A stretch of 56,306 nucleotides of DNA. It comes from a virus. The stretch spans positions 1 to 56,306 of IMG/VR virus record IMGVR_UViG_3300027985_000330. One strand, 5' to 3'. This document shows positions 24,176-31,720 of this stretch, one piece after another (within the stretch, counting starts at the first letter, position 1; every line of letters starts with the position of its first letter). The notes beneath the pieces were generated by a model. That model saw only the letters and a program-made list of their open reading frames with translations, was not told the origin of the DNA and did not search any database. The position numbers were made by a program, and so were the translations under genes.

Positions 24176-25153
24176 TTATTCAGATGGTTTTAATTGATAA
24201 AGTAAGTTTGTAGCTTCACCTCCAAGAATAAGTGTTTCTGGAGTCTTACCATCCCACTTACTAACCGCAACACCAAAGGCCTCAACCATCTTCATTTGAA
24301 CTTCAGTCTGAACCATTTTCTTTCTTGCTTCTGCCGCTTGTGCAAAAATATCAGCCTGCTTGCGTTCGTTTTCTGCAATTGAAAGAAGTCGTTCATTTTC
24401 AAACTTCTGAGCATCTTTTTCTTGCTCTTTTTGCTTGATCTTCATTTCCGCAACATATGCAGCATTGATTGAATCTTGGATTTCCTTGTCCTCAAACCAA
24501 AGACCCCCAGCAAGACCCAAAGAAGTAATAGTAATTCCGTATTGTTTATACTTTTCGACAATTTCAGCCTTAACAACATCAAAGGCCTCGTTCTTTTGAG
24601 TCTTACAATCCTCAAGATCACGTTTCCCGAATTCGCGAGAAAGTCCCGCTTGAACATCTGCCTTGATATTTGAATCAATGATTTGATGTAATTCTTTACT
24701 TGGATAGTAATACAAAAATGTTGCGGTATCTGGTTCTTCTATCTGTGCAGTGATATTGATTCCAACGGCAAAACCGATTGAGTCCCTCGATTCAACACCA
24801 ACTCCACCAACAAGCTTTCCATTTTCTTGTTTTGGTTGCCATTCCCTGGTCATTGGAGTCCGATTTACGGTAATAACTTTCAACGTGGGAATATATTCAC
24901 CAGAGAAATACATTCGTCCCTTTTGAAACCAACGTTTCGGAACCATGATGCGCTTGGTTGCTACTTTAGCATCCTCTAAGAATTCAACTGAATCAAATGA
25001 TTTTTGACCAGATTTGCTAGTTCCCTCAAGCGGGATCAAGAATGCCGTTTCATTATTCTGAATCTCGATAACGTCAGGTCGATTGTATGGCTTGCACGCA
25101 GTAAAAGAAAGCATTACAGAGAATGCAATCAAGATGATAAGTTTATTTTTCAT
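24176..25153 (-). CDS. Band-7/SPFH-domain lipoprotein
   Basis: 325 residues from MKNKLIILIAF; the signal ends in SFTAC, a lipobox with Cys about residue 20. Residues of about 30-240 fit the SPFH/prohibitin fold ('NNETAFLIPLEG', 'VGINITAQIEEPDTATF', 'QIIDSNIKADVQAGLS', 'EKYKQYGITITSLGL'). A long charged coiled coil of about 70 residues follows (MKIKQKEQEKDAQKFENERL). SPFH proteins form ring-shaped membrane scaffolds and often regulate proteases. Being a lipoprotein puts it in the periplasm, the reverse side of most family members. The role in the phage is not known; protection of membrane or lysis control are possible. Confidence 0.8.
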   Translation of the reverse strand: MKNKLIILIAFSVMLSFTACKPYNRPDVIEIQNNETAFLIPLEGTSKSGQKSFDSVEFLEDAKVATKRIMVPKRWFQKGRMYFSGEYIPTLKVITVNRTPMTREWQPKQENGKLVGGVGVESRDSIGFAVGINITAQIEEPDTATFLYYYPSKELHQIIDSNIKADVQAGLSREFGKRDLEDCKTQKNEAFDVVKAEIVEKYKQYGITITSLGLAGGLWFEDKEIQDSINAAYVAEMKIKQKEQEKDAQKFENERLLSIAENERKQADIFAQAAEARKKMVQTEVQMKMVEAFGVAVSKWDGKTPETLILGGEATNLLYQLKPSE

Positions 25154-25388
25154 TAATTGTTTCCTTTTTTTTGAATAATTGAATTGATACAAAAGTTGCA
25201 AAACAAAACCATGCTACAAAAACAAATGGTTTAGATTTTTGATAGATTTCCACGAATGCGTTTGATTCAATTGAATCGTTTACTTGATTTGTTGCTACTT
25301 CCGATGAAATAACAGGATCAAATGATTGAAATATAACCCATGCATACAACATGAGAAATATGATTAGTATTTTTAATATAGTTTTCAT
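25143..25388 (-). CDS. membrane protein with two TM helices
   Basis: 81 residues from MKTILKIL: TM about 4-22 ('LKILIIFLMLYAWVIF'), extracellular polar loop of about 30 residues, TM about 55-72 ('PFVFVAWFCFATFVSIQL'), Lys-rich tail. It overlaps the Band-7 gene by 11 bases, so the two products likely act together at the membrane. No family recognised. Confidence 0.6.
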   Translation of the reverse strand: MKTILKILIIFLMLYAWVIFQSFDPVISSEVATNQVNDSIESNAFVEIYQKSKPFVFVAWFCFATFVSIQLFKKKETINEK

Positions 25389-25392
25389 AATT

Positions 25393-25809
25393 TTACCAAG
25401 GTATATCGTCTTCTTCATCATTGTTAGAAGATTTGTTTTCTGTCAAGACTTCTTTTTCTTTATTACGCTTTTTTTTTACCTTTGGTCTTCCACCCTTTTG
25501 ACCATTATTCCACCTAGCAATCAATGATCGATTAGCATCTTCGAAATATAACCCCTTTAAAAGTCCATCTTCGGTTTCTTCGATAAATCCAGCCTCAATA
25601 AAAGCATCAAATAACGCTTGCGGTTCAACATCATCACCGGCTCTGCAAAGATGATGAAACTCATCAACGGATTCAATCGAAAATAAAACAGATTGAGTTC
25701 TCTGAAGATAGAATCCTAGTGCCAATAAATAATGATCGCACTTATCGCCAATCTTTTTCGAGAAACGAAGATAGTGATACTCTTCAAATAATGTAGGATG
25801 TAAGTTCAT
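25393..25809 (-). CDS. replication-type protein with SSB-like acidic tip
   Basis: 138 residues. N-terminal half has helices as in DnaD/replisome-organiser-like winged-helix proteins ('LRFSKKIGDKCDHYLLALGF', 'FDAFIEAGFIEE'); a basic linker 'RWNNGQKGGRPKVKKKRNK' is typical of phage replication initiators or helicase loaders. The last residues, DEEDDIPW, resemble the acidic tip of SSB proteins that binds partner proteins. It lies next to the repeat-rich non-coding region, so it is a candidate origin-binding or loader protein. Assigned with moderate confidence from these traits. Confidence 0.5.
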   Translation of the reverse strand: MNLHPTLFEEYHYLRFSKKIGDKCDHYLLALGFYLQRTQSVLFSIESVDEFHHLCRAGDDVEPQALFDAFIEAGFIEETEDGLLKGLYFEDANRSLIARWNNGQKGGRPKVKKKRNKEKEVLTENKSSNNDEEDDIPW

Positions 25810-25836
25810 ACCAATTTTTAATTTTACGCATTTTAT

Positions 25837-25893
25837 AAAAAGAAGGCCCGCCCCGAATTTGTGCGTAAATGGTATGAACCAACGGAGCGAGCC
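25837..25893 (-). terminator. strong GC-rich hairpin terminator
   Basis: Minus strand 11-bp stem GGCTCGCTCCG/CGGGGCGGGCC (two G-U pairs), 27-base loop, then TTCTTTTT. It stands out in this AT-rich DNA and ends transcripts coming from the right, leaving the replication-type gene with its own start. Confidence 0.7.
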
Positions 25894-25980
25894 AACTTAA
25901 AAAAACTATGTTTATGATTCAACCTTATTTTACGCACAATACAAGCATAATCACTTTCAATAAAATTGCAAGCATACTGA

Positions 25981-26070
25981 ACAAAATTATATCGAATTAA
26001 ACCGAATTGAATCATACCAAACCGAATTGAACAGAACTACATTGAATTAAACTAAATTATATTAAATTAA
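25981..26070. repeat. nine consecutive 10-base phased repeats (A..RAATTRA)
   Basis: Read in steps of ten from 25981, the decamers follow A-N-N-R-A-A-T-T-R-A with few changes: AATT falls at the same position in seven of nine units. A 10-base period equals about one helical turn, so the AT cores line up on one face, giving either bent DNA or an array of binding sites. Confidence 0.75.
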
Positions 26071-26075
26071 ATAAG

Positions 26076-26132
26076 ACTGGTTAGCTGCTGGTTTTCACAA
26101 AGAAACCAGTAGGTTTCCGTAGGTTAACCAGT
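26076..26132. repeat. nested inverted repeat
   Basis: Outer arms ACTGGTTA (26076-26083) and TAACCAGT (26125-26132); inner arms CTGGTTTTC (26088-26096) and GAAACCAG (26102-26109) with a 5-base loop. May form a cruciform or an RNA structure. Confidence 0.6.
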
Positions 26133-26322
26133 AGGTTTTTACATCCCATCAAAATCGCTTAATGTTCGCTTAATCTCAATTGTGTCTCAATTGCCATTGA
26201 TTACGACGTAAGATTTCAAACCATTTACCAATCTTTACGCAAAACACCTCGTAATTAATATCCGATCCATGACAATTATAAAGATCCGATACAATCTCAT
26301 AACGTTTAGCCCTAATCCAGCT

Positions 26323-26493
26323 TCAGTGGAATTTTTTCAATTCAGGGAATCCACATAGCGTTTCGAAGCGTCCAGGATGCTCGTTAATCTCTTCTTCGAG
26401 TGTGAGCTCCTCTTCTGTAGGTGTAAGCGTCAAAGTCTTATCATCGTTGACTGTAAGCGTGTATTGTTGTCCGTTGAGTTCACATGTATTCAT
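26323..26493 (-). CDS. small acidic protein (56 residues)
   Basis: A short open frame starting at ATG overlapping the previous stop codon (ATGA): 'MNTCELNGQQYTLTVNDD', then 'TLTLTPTEEELTLEEEINEH' and 'GFPELKKFH'. The beta-then-helix pattern, codon use and coupled start make it likely to be real. Function unknown. Confidence 0.55.
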   Translation of the reverse strand: MNTCELNGQQYTLTVNDDKTLTLTPTEEELTLEEEINEHPGRFETLCGFPELKKFH

Positions 26494-26723
26494 GGTTGTG
26501 TTGAGTTGGTTGTTTGTTCGATTTGCGTTGATGATGCTCGTTCGCTATCTGCTTTATCTTTTCTGAGCATAAAACATCCGATTCCAATGCACAAGCATAA
26601 AATAGCACCTGCAATGAAGGAAATTCCTGCGTCTCCGTTGGTTCCATCATTTTTCTTTATACCGTAGCACTCGACAATTGTGGCAAGTGACATGATAATG
26701 GATACAATGATAATGTAATTCAT
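26490..26723 (-). CDS. small membrane protein with two TM helices
   Basis: 77 residues: TM about 3-20 ('IIIVSIIMSLATIVECYG'), Gly-rich loop, TM about 33-53 ('ISFIAGAILCLCIGIGCFML'), polar Ser/Thr/Gln-rich tail. Looks like a holin-size protein (class II) but no lysin gene lies beside it. Confidence 0.5.
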   Translation of the reverse strand: MNYIIIVSIIMSLATIVECYGIKKNDGTNGDAGISFIAGAILCLCIGIGCFMLRKDKADSERASSTQIEQTTNSTQP

Positions 26724-27040
26724 GATTTTGATTTTCCATCAAATAAGTTGTGCACCCATAATTTAAATCGCTCAAATGAGGTTGGTGGTTTGTGTGTACA
26801 TTCTGGATATGCAAGTCTTAATAGATCATTTGTGGGATCGGTAAATAAGCCATTGGATATAGCCACTTCTTCGTTTTTGATTATATCGATTGATCCATCT
26901 GGTCTTTGATAAAGTAATGTTCCAGGTTTTATGTCCGACAATGTTTTTCCATAAAATCGCATTTTTAGCGAATCAGCTTTTTCGCACCATTTGCGATATT
27001 CCTCATCGAGTTCAATTGCGTATTCGTGATAGTGGCTCAT
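26720..27040 (-). CDS. hypothetical protein
   Basis: 106 residues, 'YAIELDEEYRKWCEKADSL', then 'KPGTLLYQRPDGSIDIIKN', and a basic end. Start and stop overlap neighbours (ATGA). Function unknown. Confidence 0.45.
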   Translation of the reverse strand: MSHYHEYAIELDEEYRKWCEKADSLKMRFYGKTLSDIKPGTLLYQRPDGSIDIIKNEEVAISNGLFTDPTNDLLRLAYPECTHKPPTSFERFKLWVHNLFDGKSKS

Positions 27041-27846
27041 TATATGTATTCTTTCGGATTAAAGTCATTGAAGTCACAAATATATTCTTCGGTTCCATCA
27101 ATGTGAAAGTCGCCAAGATAAGCAGTATCACAATCAAGAATAGATACACATTGAAGCGAACCATTTGTGCGTTGCAATAATAGGTAATAATTATCACGAT
27201 ATTTCCAGATTTGTCCTGACTTTGGAATTCGTTTTTTTGGTTCGATGTAGAGCTCAAGATTGCTATCGTCTTGACTCCAACCATTAAAACTATCTTCTGG
27301 ATATTCAGCATAAAGCCATTTTCCACCCCACCAATAAATATAATTTATTGTATAAGGCTTTGGTGTTGCATGGCTTTTTGAAATGACCCTATCACCAACC
27401 TTAAATTTTTGTTGAGGACGTTTTTCAAAATCGGACTCCATCAATCCTGAAGTATGTAAAATTCCACTTACAACATTGTATGCAACACGATCGCAATTAT
27501 CAATACTTCTACTCGCGATAGTGGCAAAATTGCCGTGGTGATTACTCCACACCTCTTCACCGACCTCATATTTAGCAATCTTATTCAGAATTTCTTCTTT
27601 GGTTGCTTTTCTGAAAGCATATATACTCCAACCTGAACAATATCTAAGACTGCCAAGTGGTTCAAGCGTAGAAAATCTATCTCCAGAAATAGATGCGATC
27701 CTTCCTGTAAACTCCGAACGATATGTAGTCGAATCCAGCGTAACCCAATCTCCAACCTTGAAAACAGGTTCATTCTTGTTCAATTCTTCACGAATCGCTT
27801 TTACTTCGTCTTCAATCTTCTCTAACCGTGTGTTAATTGTATTCAT
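27040..27846 (-). CDS. hypothetical protein with repeated SH3-like modules
   Basis: 268 residues. N-terminal coiled coil (TRLEKIEDEVKAIREELN), then three short modules that begin 'FKVGDWVTLDS', 'YEVGEEVWSNHHG' and 'FKVGDRVISKS', each followed by beta strands and 'W' motifs: repeated small beta-barrels of KOW/SH3 type, as in nucleic-acid or protein-binding proteins. A last beta module ends the chain. Not recognised as a named family. Confidence 0.5.
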   Translation of the reverse strand: MNTINTRLEKIEDEVKAIREELNKNEPVFKVGDWVTLDSTTYRSEFTGRIASISGDRFSTLEPLGSLRYCSGWSIYAFRKATKEEILNKIAKYEVGEEVWSNHHGNFATIASRSIDNCDRVAYNVVSGILHTSGLMESDFEKRPQQKFKVGDRVISKSHATPKPYTINYIYWWGGKWLYAEYPEDSFNGWSQDDSNLELYIEPKKRIPKSGQIWKYRDNYYLLLQRTNGSLQCVSILDCDTAYLGDFHIDGTEEYICDFNDFNPKEYI

Positions 27847-27849
27847 ATT

Positions 27850-28077
27850 TTACCAATTTCCGATATAATTTGTTTTATTCTTCAATGTGCTTATTTTCAG
27901 CTCTAATGCTTCAATTTGCGATTGATACGATCCAACGCTTTGATTTGCATTATGCAACGCTTTTGTCAGCCGGATATTCTCTTGTTCGAGATTGCGGGCA
28001 AATGATGATAAGACCACCTTGTGTCCTTCAAGTGTCACCTCTGCTTCGTCGGTCAGTGGTGTATTTGTGTTGCTCAT
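27850..28077 (-). CDS. small coiled-coil protein
   Basis: 75 residues from MSNTNTPLTDEAEV, a start seen in many small phage early proteins. The C-terminal half is a heptad helix (YQSQIEALELKISTLKN). May dimerise. Function unknown. Confidence 0.5.
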   Translation of the reverse strand: MSNTNTPLTDEAEVTLEGHKVVLSSFARNLEQENIRLTKALHNANQSVGSYQSQIEALELKISTLKNKTNYIGNW

Positions 28078-28238
28078 TTGCGTGCCTCCCATTCGCTTAT
28101 TGCATCTCTAAGCTCTGCCATGATGATTTCCGATCCCTGTGATGGTTTGCTGAATTTTGATAGCTTTGCTTCAAGTCGCGCAAGTTGATCTTTTGCGATC
28201 TGATATTCAGATTCGTTTGTAATGCGTTTTTTTGCCAT
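28074..28238 (-). CDS. small helical protein
   Basis: 54 residues from MAKKRITNESEYQ, basic start and amphipathic helix (YQIAKDQLARLEAKLSKF) then 'IIMAELRDAISEWEARK'. This resembles the N-terminal helical hairpin of HigA-like phage proteins, without the HTH. Start overlap with next gene is ATGA. Confidence 0.45.
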   Translation of the reverse strand: MAKKRITNESEYQIAKDQLARLEAKLSKFSKPSQGSEIIMAELRDAISEWEARK

Positions 28239-28245
28239 AGTTTTT

Positions 28246-28494
28246 TTAAATGTGTTCGATTGTGAATTCAACGTTTTCCGATTGCAGAAAAGCATCTATA
28301 AAGTCAACGGATTCCTCGACGTCAAGATGCTTGCAATAATCGATCATAGATGCATCAAATGCTTCGATGGATATGCAACCAATTGAGCTACTGATTGCAA
28401 AGCGGATTACGTTATGATCTTCGAAGTCATCCGAGAAAACGATGGGTGTTTTCAGCGTGTAAATTGAATTCAGGTGAATAGGTTTTTCTTTCAT
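28246..28494 (-). CDS. hypothetical protein
   Basis: 82 residues, mixed alpha/beta, acidic. No family recognised; 2 bases from the upstream gene. Confidence 0.45.
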   Translation of the reverse strand: MKEKPIHLNSIYTLKTPIVFSDDFEDHNVIRFAISSSIGCISIEAFDASMIDYCKHLDVEESVDFIDAFLQSENVEFTIEHI

Positions 28495-28496
28495 GA

Positions 28497-28745
28497 TTAT
28501 GCATTTTTAAGAATGACACAAGCCCAATCGAATAAAGACAAATTCCAGTTTGATTGTGAAATCCAAGTTTCGCGTAAATCAATCATATACTCTGGATCTA
28601 ATGAGTAAAAGAATCCATCTACTGCTTTTAGCTTCTCAATTTCGTCGGATTCGTCAATGCCTAGAAATCTATCTTCCCATGCATATTTTACTGCATTGAT
28701 AAGCGATTTCGAAACTTCTGTTGAATTAATTGTTTTACATTTCAT
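28497..28745 (-). CDS. hypothetical protein
   Basis: 82 residues, acidic, Trp-rich ('YAWEDRFL', 'ETWISQSNWNLSLFDWACV'). First gene after a terminator. No family recognised. Confidence 0.45.
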   Translation of the reverse strand: MKCKTINSTEVSKSLINAVKYAWEDRFLGIDESDEIEKLKAVDGFFYSLDPEYMIDLRETWISQSNWNLSLFDWACVILKNA

Positions 28746-28750
28746 GATTC

Positions 28751-28784
28751 AAATAAAAAAGCATCAACTTGCTTGAGTCAATGC
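28751..28784 (-). terminator. terminator with a 9-bp stem
   Basis: Minus strand GCATTGACT, 6-base loop, AGTTGATGC (two G-U pairs), then TTTTTTATTT. The upstream arm also contains TTGACT after A7, so the same bases could serve as a -35 box of the T7A7 promoter family. One reading does not exclude the other. Confidence 0.7.
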
Positions 28785-28805
28785 TTTTTTTAAAAAAGAT
28801 TTTTA

Positions 28806-29018
28806 TTATTGTTTAATGCTTGAAATATAGTTAATTGCTTTTGTCAATGATCCCCATGTCGGCGATTCATTATAAAAGCTAAGACACTTGAGGATTATTT
28901 CTTGTGCCTTTTCTTGGCTTCCTGCAAGATTGAAAAGAGATCCATAAACTCTTACAATATGCCCTTGGATGTTTACTCCGAATTCTTCTCTGCTGATTGC
29001 GTCTGTTTTATTTTTCAT
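28806..29018 (-). CDS. hypothetical protein
   Basis: 70 residues from MKNKTDAISREEFG, the ATG after the promoter near 29.03 kb. Contains 'YGSLFNLAGSQEKAQEIIL'. Single-gene unit between promoter and terminator. Function unknown. Confidence 0.5.
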   Translation of the reverse strand: MKNKTDAISREEFGVNIQGHIVRVYGSLFNLAGSQEKAQEIILKCLSFYNESPTWGSLTKAINYISSIKQ

Positions 29019-29022
29019 GTTT

Positions 29023-29066
29023 ATAATAGAACATGAATCAAAAACGATTTCAAGCACTTTTTTTAA
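29023..29066 (-). promoter_or_regulatory. promoter with A-tract (early family, copy 2)
   Basis: Minus strand A7, GTGC, TTGAAA, 19-base spacer, TATTAT. The start codon of the 70-residue gene follows within about 5 bases of the -10 box, so the message would be almost leaderless; that argues for some caution. Confidence 0.4.
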
Positions 29067-29081
29067 AAAAAATAAAAAAAA

Positions 29082-29276
29082 TTACAGCGGATATTTTTCC
29101 ATGCATTCGAGAACCGCGCTGCGAAAGGAATCTAAGTGATTCAAAACGCATTCCTTTGGTAGCGAAACTTGCGCGTAATTCTGATTCGGATCAGCTAGGT
29201 AATCGATAATTTTCTGATCGTCCAACAATGCAAGATATTCGTCTAGTTCGATTACAACTTTTTCGGTAAAATCCAT
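29082..29276 (-). CDS. small acidic protein
   Basis: 64 residues, helical, 'VVIELDEYLALLDDQKIIDYL'. Stops two bases from the next gene's start. Function unknown. Confidence 0.5.
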   Translation of the reverse strand: MDFTEKVVIELDEYLALLDDQKIIDYLADPNQNYAQVSLPKECVLNHLDSFRSAVLECMEKYPL

Positions 29277-29277
29277 G

Positions 29278-29559
29278 TCAGAATTCCCCCTTTACGATCA
29301 GCTTCGGCAGAAAATAAATCGCACAAGCCTGCAAAAAGGTAACATGCGGAATCCACGTTGAAAGCGGATCTAACGCATTAAGTAGCAGCATCACTGCAAG
29401 CGACTTTGCAAGTCCATAGACGATTCCGTATGCATCGATGAGCATCTTATTATTTTGCTGACGTGAAGGGTTCTCAAATTGCTCAAGACGATCCATTAAA
29501 TCGATATAGCTTTGAGCGTGACTATATTCGTCATGTTCGTTATTATTGTTTTCGTTCAT
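29278..29559 (-). CDS. membrane-associated protein
   Basis: 93 residues. Asn/Asp/Gln-rich start, then two hydrophobic segments (about 46-62 'YGLAKSLAVMLLLNAL' and 70-85 'VTFLQACAIYFLP'). Possibly a two-TM protein. Function unknown. Confidence 0.5.
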   Translation of the reverse strand: MNENNNNEHDEYSHAQSYIDLMDRLEQFENPSRQQNNKMLIDAYGIVYGLAKSLAVMLLLNALDPLSTWIPHVTFLQACAIYFLPKLIVKGEF

Positions 29560-29599
29560 TCGTATTAATAAGATTGTTTGTTATTTGCAAAAGTAAACA

Positions 29600-30202
29600 T
29601 TATTCGCAGATATATAATTTTGTCCAATTATGCCTGAAGACAACAACATCATTGAATTTTTTTTCGTGCAGGATTTCGCGTAAAAACGTCTCTGAATACT
29701 CACCATGCGGATTGTAGTCTTCATCCTTAGGATTACCTTCTGGTGTGCTCAGGAAGAGCTTACCGCCTTGTTTTAGCGTCGTTCTGATGTGCTCAAAGAA
29801 TTTATCAAGAACGTGACGATCAACATGTTCGATTACCTCAATACAAAATACAAAATCATATTTGTCTTTTCCGGTCATTACTTCGATAAAATCATCATTC
29901 ATTACTTTATGATTCTCATCCTTCAAAATGCTACGATGATGATAAGCCGAATCCGCATCGAGTTCAATCCCAAGATAATTCTCAATTCGCAAATGCTGAA
30001 TCATGGATTGATATCCGAACCCGCAACCGCTACCAATATCAAGAATGGAAATAGGCGGCTTAATCGCAACGTCTTGCGTTGGTAAGATCAATTGAATCGG
30101 CCCGTCATAACAGCGGATATGTCCATATGAATAATCCGGTTTTCCGGTGTTTTGGATGCGTTGTTGCATTAATGCGAATTCTGATGGTGTTGGTTGTGCC
30201 AT
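29600..30202 (-). CDS. SAM-dependent class I methyltransferase
   Basis: 200 residues. Motif I 'ISILDIGSGCGFGY' near 52-64, motif II acidic 'YLGIELD', 'FVFCIEVIEHVDRHV' (motif IV), and 'LKQGGKLFLSTPEG' (motif post-IV). This is the UbiG/Methyltransf_11-23 pattern for small molecules, lipids or sugars, not a DNA enzyme. Substrate not known; may modify a cell-surface sugar or a tail glycan. Confidence 0.8.
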   Translation of the reverse strand: MAQPTPSEFALMQQRIQNTGKPDYSYGHIRCYDGPIQLILPTQDVAIKPPISILDIGSGCGFGYQSMIQHLRIENYLGIELDADSAYHHRSILKDENHKVMNDDFIEVMTGKDKYDFVFCIEVIEHVDRHVLDKFFEHIRTTLKQGGKLFLSTPEGNPKDEDYNPHGEYSETFLREILHEKKFNDVVVFRHNWTKLYICE

Positions 30203-30205
30203 GTG

Positions 30206-30433
30206 TTATTCTGATTCCTTTTCTTTCTTGTTCATATCTTCAATAATCGTCGCTATTAGCGCATTGATTCCGTTTTGTCTATTGTGTTCAACGCTTCCTT
30301 TTTTGAGATTATGATTTTCCACATCATAAAATTCATATGTATATTTGCACAATCCCATTCCTATGTTTCCTTCGTTATGTCCATATATGTGGTTAATCAA
30401 CATTCCGTTAATACGTGTTTCTACTGTAAACAT
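30206..30433 (-). CDS. hypothetical protein
   Basis: 75 residues; 'MFTVETRINGMLINHIYGHN', Lys/Glu-rich end. Function unknown. Confidence 0.45.
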   Translation of the reverse strand: MFTVETRINGMLINHIYGHNEGNIGMGLCKYTYEFYDVENHNLKKGSVEHNRQNGINALIATIIEDMNKKEKESE

Positions 30434-30438
30434 AATTA

Positions 30439-30996
30439 TTAGTATTTAAATCCTGTTATTGATTCGATGTTTGTTGGATAAATTGATTGCTCTACGCATA
30501 CATTTATGTATCTAGGATCGTAAATGCATGAATCGGTAGAACCGGGATCTGCATTCTTTTCCAGTATTGGAATCCTGATTTTACGTTGATGCGTGTGTCC
30601 ATGAACATTAGCGATACACCAATGCGGAATTGACGCGCTATGAATCGGATAATGTGAGAGCAATAAATTTCCAATCTTCCAACCCGCTCGAATATCTTCG
30701 AAATATTTTAGATATTCTTTAGCCCCGTAATGATCATGGTTTCCACCAATTAGAATCTTGCGTCCATTGAGTTTAGAACATTTCTCAAGTGCTTTTCGTG
30801 GAATTGCAATATCTCCCAATATATAACATGTATCTGCATTTTTGACAATGGAATTATAGGCTTCTATCATGATTTCGTCACCTTCATCAGAATTCAAAGC
30901 CCATGGACGAATCGAAATTCCGTTTTCATCCTTAAACTTACTATATACGGATTCGTGTCCGAAGTGAAAATCACTTATGACAAATCTACGTTTCAT
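30439..30996 (-). CDS. calcineurin-like metallophosphoesterase
   Basis: 185 residues with all metal motifs: SDFHFGH (8-14), GD in 'ILGDIAIP' (about 61), GNHDH (about 84-88), 'LLLSHYPIH' and 'NVHGHTH'. Closest in layout to small phage phosphoesterases of the YfcE/PrpE kind. It may act on nucleic acid ends or cyclic nucleotides. Neighbouring P-loop kinase and the RNA ligase elsewhere suggest RNA end repair. Its start overlaps the next gene by one base. Confidence 0.85.
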   Translation of the reverse strand: MKRRFVISDFHFGHESVYSKFKDENGISIRPWALNSDEGDEIMIEAYNSIVKNADTCYILGDIAIPRKALEKCSKLNGRKILIGGNHDHYGAKEYLKYFEDIRAGWKIGNLLLSHYPIHSASIPHWCIANVHGHTHQRKIRIPILEKNADPGSTDSCIYDPRYINVCVEQSIYPTNIESITGFKY

Positions 30997-31247
30997 TATG
31001 ACAACATAAAGCGTTGCTGTGGCTTTGATCGATATAGCATAATCCCCATTACCCCGTCTTCGTCCACACCTTGAATCTGTATATATTCAATTGATGGATC
31101 ACGGTCAAGCTGACGCATTGCGTTTTTTAAGTATGTTGCATCTTCTGGAAATAAGTCTGAATTATATGACTTTGTAATGCGTTCCCATTCGCGCGTTTTG
31201 AATTCTTCATGTTCAATTGTATAGACCCTATTTTTATCGATATTCAT
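30996..31247 (-). CDS. hypothetical protein
   Basis: 83 residues, alpha/beta, 'NAMRQLDRDPSIEYIQIQG' and 'GVMGIMLYRSK'. Function unknown. Between kinase and phosphoesterase genes. Confidence 0.45.
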   Translation of the reverse strand: MNIDKNRVYTIEHEEFKTREWERITKSYNSDLFPEDATYLKNAMRQLDRDPSIEYIQIQGVDEDGVMGIMLYRSKPQQRFMLS

Positions 31248-31261
31248 ATTATATATAATGA

Positions 31262-31666
31262 TTAAATATACTCAAAGCGTTGCTTTTGTTGTGCAACGAT
31301 ATTATCAGGAACGTTATGCGTATTCTGAAAATTTCCGTCCATTTCTTTTACGTAAACCGTATATCCATATTTATTAGCAAGCTTAATATATGGTTCATAT
31401 TCCCATTTTCGCGTAAATGTATTTGAAACGATGACACTATCTCAATCGTTTAACATCGCAGCTTCTGCTGTGTGTTGGCAGAGTTCATGGCAATGCTTAA
31501 GTTTTGCTGGTTCGAACTTATATTGTTTATTTTCATCGATCATGAACATATCAGATTCAACATGCAAAGCAAGCAATCCGCTTAATACAGATTCTTGCCA
31601 AAGCTTATTTGCAAATGTGGTTTTACCGCTTCCGCTCCATCCTCGAATAATCCAAAGTTCTTTCAT
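31262..31666 (-). pseudogene. P-loop kinase (polynucleotide/zeta-type) with an in-frame TGA
   Basis: The frame opens 'MKELWIIRGWSGSGKTTFAN' with Walker A at 9-17, then 'HVESDMFMID'. It stops at TGA (31442-31444) after 74 codons, but the same frame then continues with a typical second half of this kinase family ('DSVIVSNTFTRKWEYEPYI', 'NTHNVPDNIVAQQKQRFEYI') to TAA at 31262, total 134 residues. TGA is otherwise used as a normal stop in this genome and TGG as Trp, so code change is unlikely. A single C-to-T change (CGA to TGA), a read-through signal, or a sequence error explain it. The family phosphorylates nucleic acid 5' ends or similar substrates. Confidence 0.7.
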
Positions 31667-31720
31667 TTTTCAAAACGAAAGCATATTTTTGATTGATTTG
31701 CAAGCATAAAATGAAGCAAG

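Larger units (their letters stand above)
25910..26322. other. non-coding region, possible replication origin
   Basis: About 410 bases with no convincing gene. It holds nine phased decamers (25981-26070), a nested inverted repeat (26076-26132), and two direct copies of CCAGTAGGTTT (26106-26116 and 26128-26138). The DNA is very AT-rich on the left. Next to it is the replication-type gene. I see no DnaA box here. Confidence 0.45.

Noticed and set aside
25833-26015. 60-residue minus frame over the GC-rich terminator
   Set aside because: It runs through the hairpin and part of the repeat region, has no ribosome site and a composition unlike its neighbours.
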